Shown one piece after another: positions 60,880 through 64,000 of a stretch of 64,000 nt of DNA. How positions within the stretch are numbered: position 1 is the stretch's first letter; each line of letters begins with the position of its first letter. A program made the position numbers and the translations under genes. The notes below the pieces were generated by a model that saw nothing but the letters and a program-made list of their open reading frames with translations, was not told the DNA's origin and did not search any database. The stretch is taken from positions 828,501-892,500 of the forward strand of contig OX359189.1 of NCBI GenBank assembly GCA_947172415.1, written 5' to 3'. This DNA is from Chondrosia reniformis (taxonomy: Eukaryota > Porifera > Demospongiae > Chondrillida > Chondrillidae).

Positions 60880-61560
60880 TCAGTTTACCCCCAGTGGCTT
60901 ACTTGACGCGTGAGATTGCTAAAGTTTCTGTGCCTGACGGTGGTCTTTCCTTATCCCGAGTAGTCCTGTTCGGAGCGCTAGACAAGTAGACCCAGGATTC
61001 CCCTCGGCTCCGCCAGCGAGCCGAGAATGCGGCCTGGTGTCACGTTGGATATGCAATCTGATCAGGAACTCAGTGGGAGGGTTGGTGCTTGGGATTGGTC
61101 CTCACTAGCTCTGGCTTCGGCTGGGGTCTGACGGCACGGAGATTGAGGTAATCACGTAACTATGTAAGTTGAAGTCGGTTGTCGACACCTGATTTGGGCA
61201 GTTGTTTCGCCAGTCCCCACTTCAAGGACGTCATCCGATCCTGAGGAGTTAAAGGTGTGGCAACACACTGATTCTCATCGGGGCAGTTTGCGGTTCGGGA
61301 GGGTCGGACTTGGCATAGGCTGAAAGTGAGGCTAACGCTGATCGATTCCTATGTCATGGCTAGTAACTCCATGAGTGCAGATTACTGCGCAGTTACAGCT
61401 TCTGTTACACAATAGTTAGTGTCAACGCTGTGGGGTGGGGCACGATGTACTTTCACCTCCTCGTGGTGTGCCCTGGGACAGCTCTACTTGAGTTGTGCTG
61501 AGAGAAGTACATGACCAGTTTGAAGATCTCTTAATCTCAAGTTAAGTCACTTATAAAACA
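60880..61560 (+). ncRNA. Candidate structured non-coding transcript
   Basis: About 680 bp, markedly more GC-rich than its surroundings, with no ORF of 60 codons in any frame; the first ATG after the TATA box gives 17 codons. Hairpins: CTCGGCTC (61003-61010) pairs perfectly with GAGCCGAG (61018-61025) over a 7-nt loop, and GGGGCAC (61437-61443) with GTGCCC (61468-61473). It does not contain a telomerase template (CUAACCCUAA-like), nor did I match RNase P, RNase MRP, 7SK or SRP RNA motifs. A 5' UTR of an unseen spliced gene is the main alternative. Confidence 0.4.
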
Positions 61561-62175
61561 TCTAATCTCATCGTTATATATCATGTATTTTCATTGTGTA
61601 GGATATGGAGTTGTTTTTCTGTGAAATACAGATTGTGTGTAATACAAAACTTTAGTAAACTTTAACATCTAGATGACTAAAAAATTTAGTAATAGTATTT
61701 TAGTCTTTGTGAAAGTTAGAAATAAGCATATGTACGTATAATTTTAACTTTTTTTAATTAATAATTTCTAGTATTTGAACTTGTATGGTGAGATATAGGC
61801 AAATGGTAGTACTTGTCATCTAATTAAACTACAACTTTATCAGAGAACATAAAGTATAAGTAGATATGCATTACATATTTACAGATTAAAATAAAAAAAT
61901 TGGGTTCAAAATACAGCATTCAACCATATCACTAATAAGGAGCCACTCCATTCACTTGCAGGGTAACTGTGAGTACCTACAGGGTGAAGTATATAGCATA
62001 TTCAGGCCCCTAGTCAGGGCATACCTGCAGAGAGTCACTGGCAGAATGATTAAAAATTCAATAAATGACTTTGGACCTAACACCTAATTTCTCTTTGAGA
62101 GATACGAGAGTTCTATAGGATTTGAAATTACAAAGTCATATGAACTGCCATGATTGTAGTTTATTTAAATAAACA
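61561..62175. other. Intergenic, AT-rich
   Basis: 615 bp with no gene seen. It must include the PIH1D1 3' UTR; AATAAA-like signals exist on both strands (for example TTTATT at about 62160 for the minus strand). Confidence 0.4.
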
Positions 62176-63971
62176 CTATACCTTGGTTAACTTATTGAAT
62201 TGAGCTCCAACTTCTTCTGTGTTCAGAAGGTAAGGCAGATCAATGTCCATGTGGTAGAGGTTTGGGCGAGCACTCAACACTAATCTGTCTTCACCAATAT
62301 CCAGAGCTAGACTGCCAGCACTGTTCTACAAGTGTACAAGCATGGATAATTGTACAGATAATTATGGAGAACTATGTATATACAGTATATATATAGTAAA
62401 ATAGAAATGATCAATGCTGATACAGATTATTTGTTATGTTATGAGGTCATGGAAATAAAAATGGTGGCAGAAAATAATAACAATTAGTTGACTGTGATGA
62501 TGGTGATTTGACTGGTGTTAAACTAAGCAAGGAGGCACCCAATGCACATCCTGTAAGTCGAACTAGGTCAAACTTACAACTTTGGGCAGTTTAACTTCCA
62601 CCACTAGATACTGTGCCACTCCCTCTGGGGGCTCTTGAACTATTGTATATTCAGGTTCTAAGGTCTCCCTATGGAATTAACAACACAACATATTCAAGGC
62701 TGCAGAGAAAGCACATAATCAACTGGTGCATATCTGTTACTTTTCTTCTTTGTCAGCCTCCACTTCCACAATCCTGGGTTTTGCTTTTTGCCTGACAAAC
62801 TGCTCATGTAGTGTTCCCAACACTTTCCTATTCTTCAAGATTTTACATTCTTTGAAAAAATATTGAGATTAAGATTAACAGATAGATTGATGTGTGTGTA
62901 GTCTTGACACATTTTACTGAAAAAGATGAGACCGACTGACATACGTACACAGTTAGCAGACCTTTCAATCATATGCTGTACATCATAACATACGTATACA
63001 CATGACACTTCTTGCATGTTGCACATCAGATAATAGTATCTATATACTTCCTATATATACTGGTATGGTTCATATGTGTATGTATGCACCTCTTGATAGG
63101 AGAACACTATTCTTCTGTTCAATGCCCTCTAAGATGAGCGTCAGTATAAAGTTTAACAAGATTGGTCTCTCTTGTGTCTTTGTATAAAAGTCCGAATTTA
63201 TTATGACATCGTACGCAGTGCAACCATTTCCAGCTACATACATATAATACATATGTATGTACATATACATAGTGATGGAGGAAGTAGTATATATTTATTG
63301 ATGAGGCTAAGTAAGATGGTTCTTTGATAGATTTCCATTTTGAATATCTGGGAGACAATCACTGGTTGCTATTTAATCAGGGCTTCAGTCCCCCAACCAA
63401 GATAAGACTTTTGAATGATTTGGTGTAATATCTCCCAGTGATTATTCACTTTCCTACCACATAATTTATATGTATACATATAGAATATACCATTATCCAC
63501 CTCCACATGAGGCTCGCCAATACTCATAGGAACTCGATATCTCATGGGATCTCCAGACTGGATTATATCAGCCAATTCCTCATCGGAAACGTCTCTTGGA
63601 GATGGAACCTGTTTGAAAATGGGTACAAATGACTCTACTAGTCCATACAATACCATGACATAGGTGCAAGGAGACTAAGGTAATTTGACTATTTTTTTAG
63701 ACTAATCATTTAGGGTATAGAATTTGGTCACCTCATTCTGGCTTATCTCTCAAGATCAGCAGTTCGCTTAATCACAATTAATGTTAGCTCCCAATTATAG
63801 AAAAATGAGGCGATATTAGGTAACAATATATACAACCTCGTATACACACAATGAAAGTCATATTCTTACAGCACTCACTTTATCAGATTTGCAGACATTT
63901 ATAAAAGCTTTTTCCTTTTTGTCAGTACTTGTTTTCAAACAAAATCCTATTCGTTGACGGAAACAAGTCAA
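62176..63971 (-). CDS. PIH1D1: PIH1 domain-containing protein 1 (R2TP subunit), lacking its N-terminus
   Basis: Six exons, read right to left: 63879-63971, 63491-63608, 63090-63233, 62741-62849, 62578-62668 and 62176-62325. They join in phase to 234 residues, and the 5' end is beyond the window. Seen: GFCLKTSTDKKEKAFINVC, then VPSPRDVSDEELADII, RVPMSIGEPHVEVD, GNGCTAYDVIINSDFY and KILKNRKVLG (PIH1-N domain that binds phospho-DSDD/E motifs), then the CS-like C-terminal domain with SLALDIGEDRLVL and PNLYHMDIDLPY. PIH1D1 is the client adaptor of the R2TP complex (RUVBL1/2, RPAP3) with HSP90 (family knowledge). The phosphopeptide-binding Lys residues of the PIH-N domain appear kept in KILKNRK; this is a tentative reading. 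Confidence 0.92.
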
Positions 63972-64000
63972 CTGTTATAGACTATATAATAGTACATAAC

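Noticed and set aside
60880..61560. Telomerase RNA, RNase P/MRP RNA, 7SK or SRP RNA
   Set aside because: No CUAACCCUAA-type template and none of the conserved cores of the other RNAs could be found by eye; left as an unassigned candidate.

Overview
The window is nuclear DNA of an early-branching animal. It holds intron-rich, animal-specific genes (afadin, FAAP100, DCAF6, RMI1, vault PARP, PIH1D1, an ankyrin/Death-domain protein). Introns are short and AT-rich with GT..AG ends, genes are closely spaced, two divergent promoters are about 85 bp long, and minisatellites are abundant. A demosponge is my best guess; nothing here proves it. Gene models were built by hand from splice sites, reading phase and family resemblance.

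Layout. 1-567 (-): 5' end of a trimethyllysine/gamma-butyrobetaine dioxygenase gene. 1007-6288 (+): small PH-domain protein. 6730-20142 (-): vault PARP (PARP4) in about 43 exons. 20228-25196 (+): RMI1, divergent from PARP4. 25341-29531 (-): DCAF6, convergent with RMI1. 29617-34442 (+): FAAP100, divergent from DCAF6. 34770-49387 (+): afadin. 49741-59094, possibly to 59847 (+): a protein built from 13 tandem symmetric exons, ankyrin repeats, a Death domain and a CARD-like domain. About 60780-61560: a strong promoter-like cluster followed by a GC-rich, ORF-free, hairpin-forming stretch. 62176-63971 (-): PIH1D1, running off the right edge.

Functional links. RMI1 (BLM-TOP3A-RMI complex) and FAAP100 (FANCB-FANCL-FAAP100 module of the Fanconi core) both act in replication-fork and crosslink repair, and in vertebrates FANCM bridges the two complexes. 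DCAF6 is a CRL4 substrate receptor, PIH1D1 an R2TP adaptor, and afadin a nectin/actin junction scaffold.

Most interesting. (1) The 49.7-59.8 kb gene carries a 472-bp exon-intron unit repeated 13 times with a 2,413-bp higher-order period, perfect phase 1-1 exons and a palindrome at every acceptor. It looks like a recently expanded exon cassette feeding a death-fold signalling protein. (2) PARP4 has, between its vWA domain and its vault-binding tail, a 49-residue slice of actin, an R-SNARE-like coiled coil, a polyproline tract and a WH2 motif. (3) Minisatellites repeatedly sit directly against splice sites and in two cases copy them.
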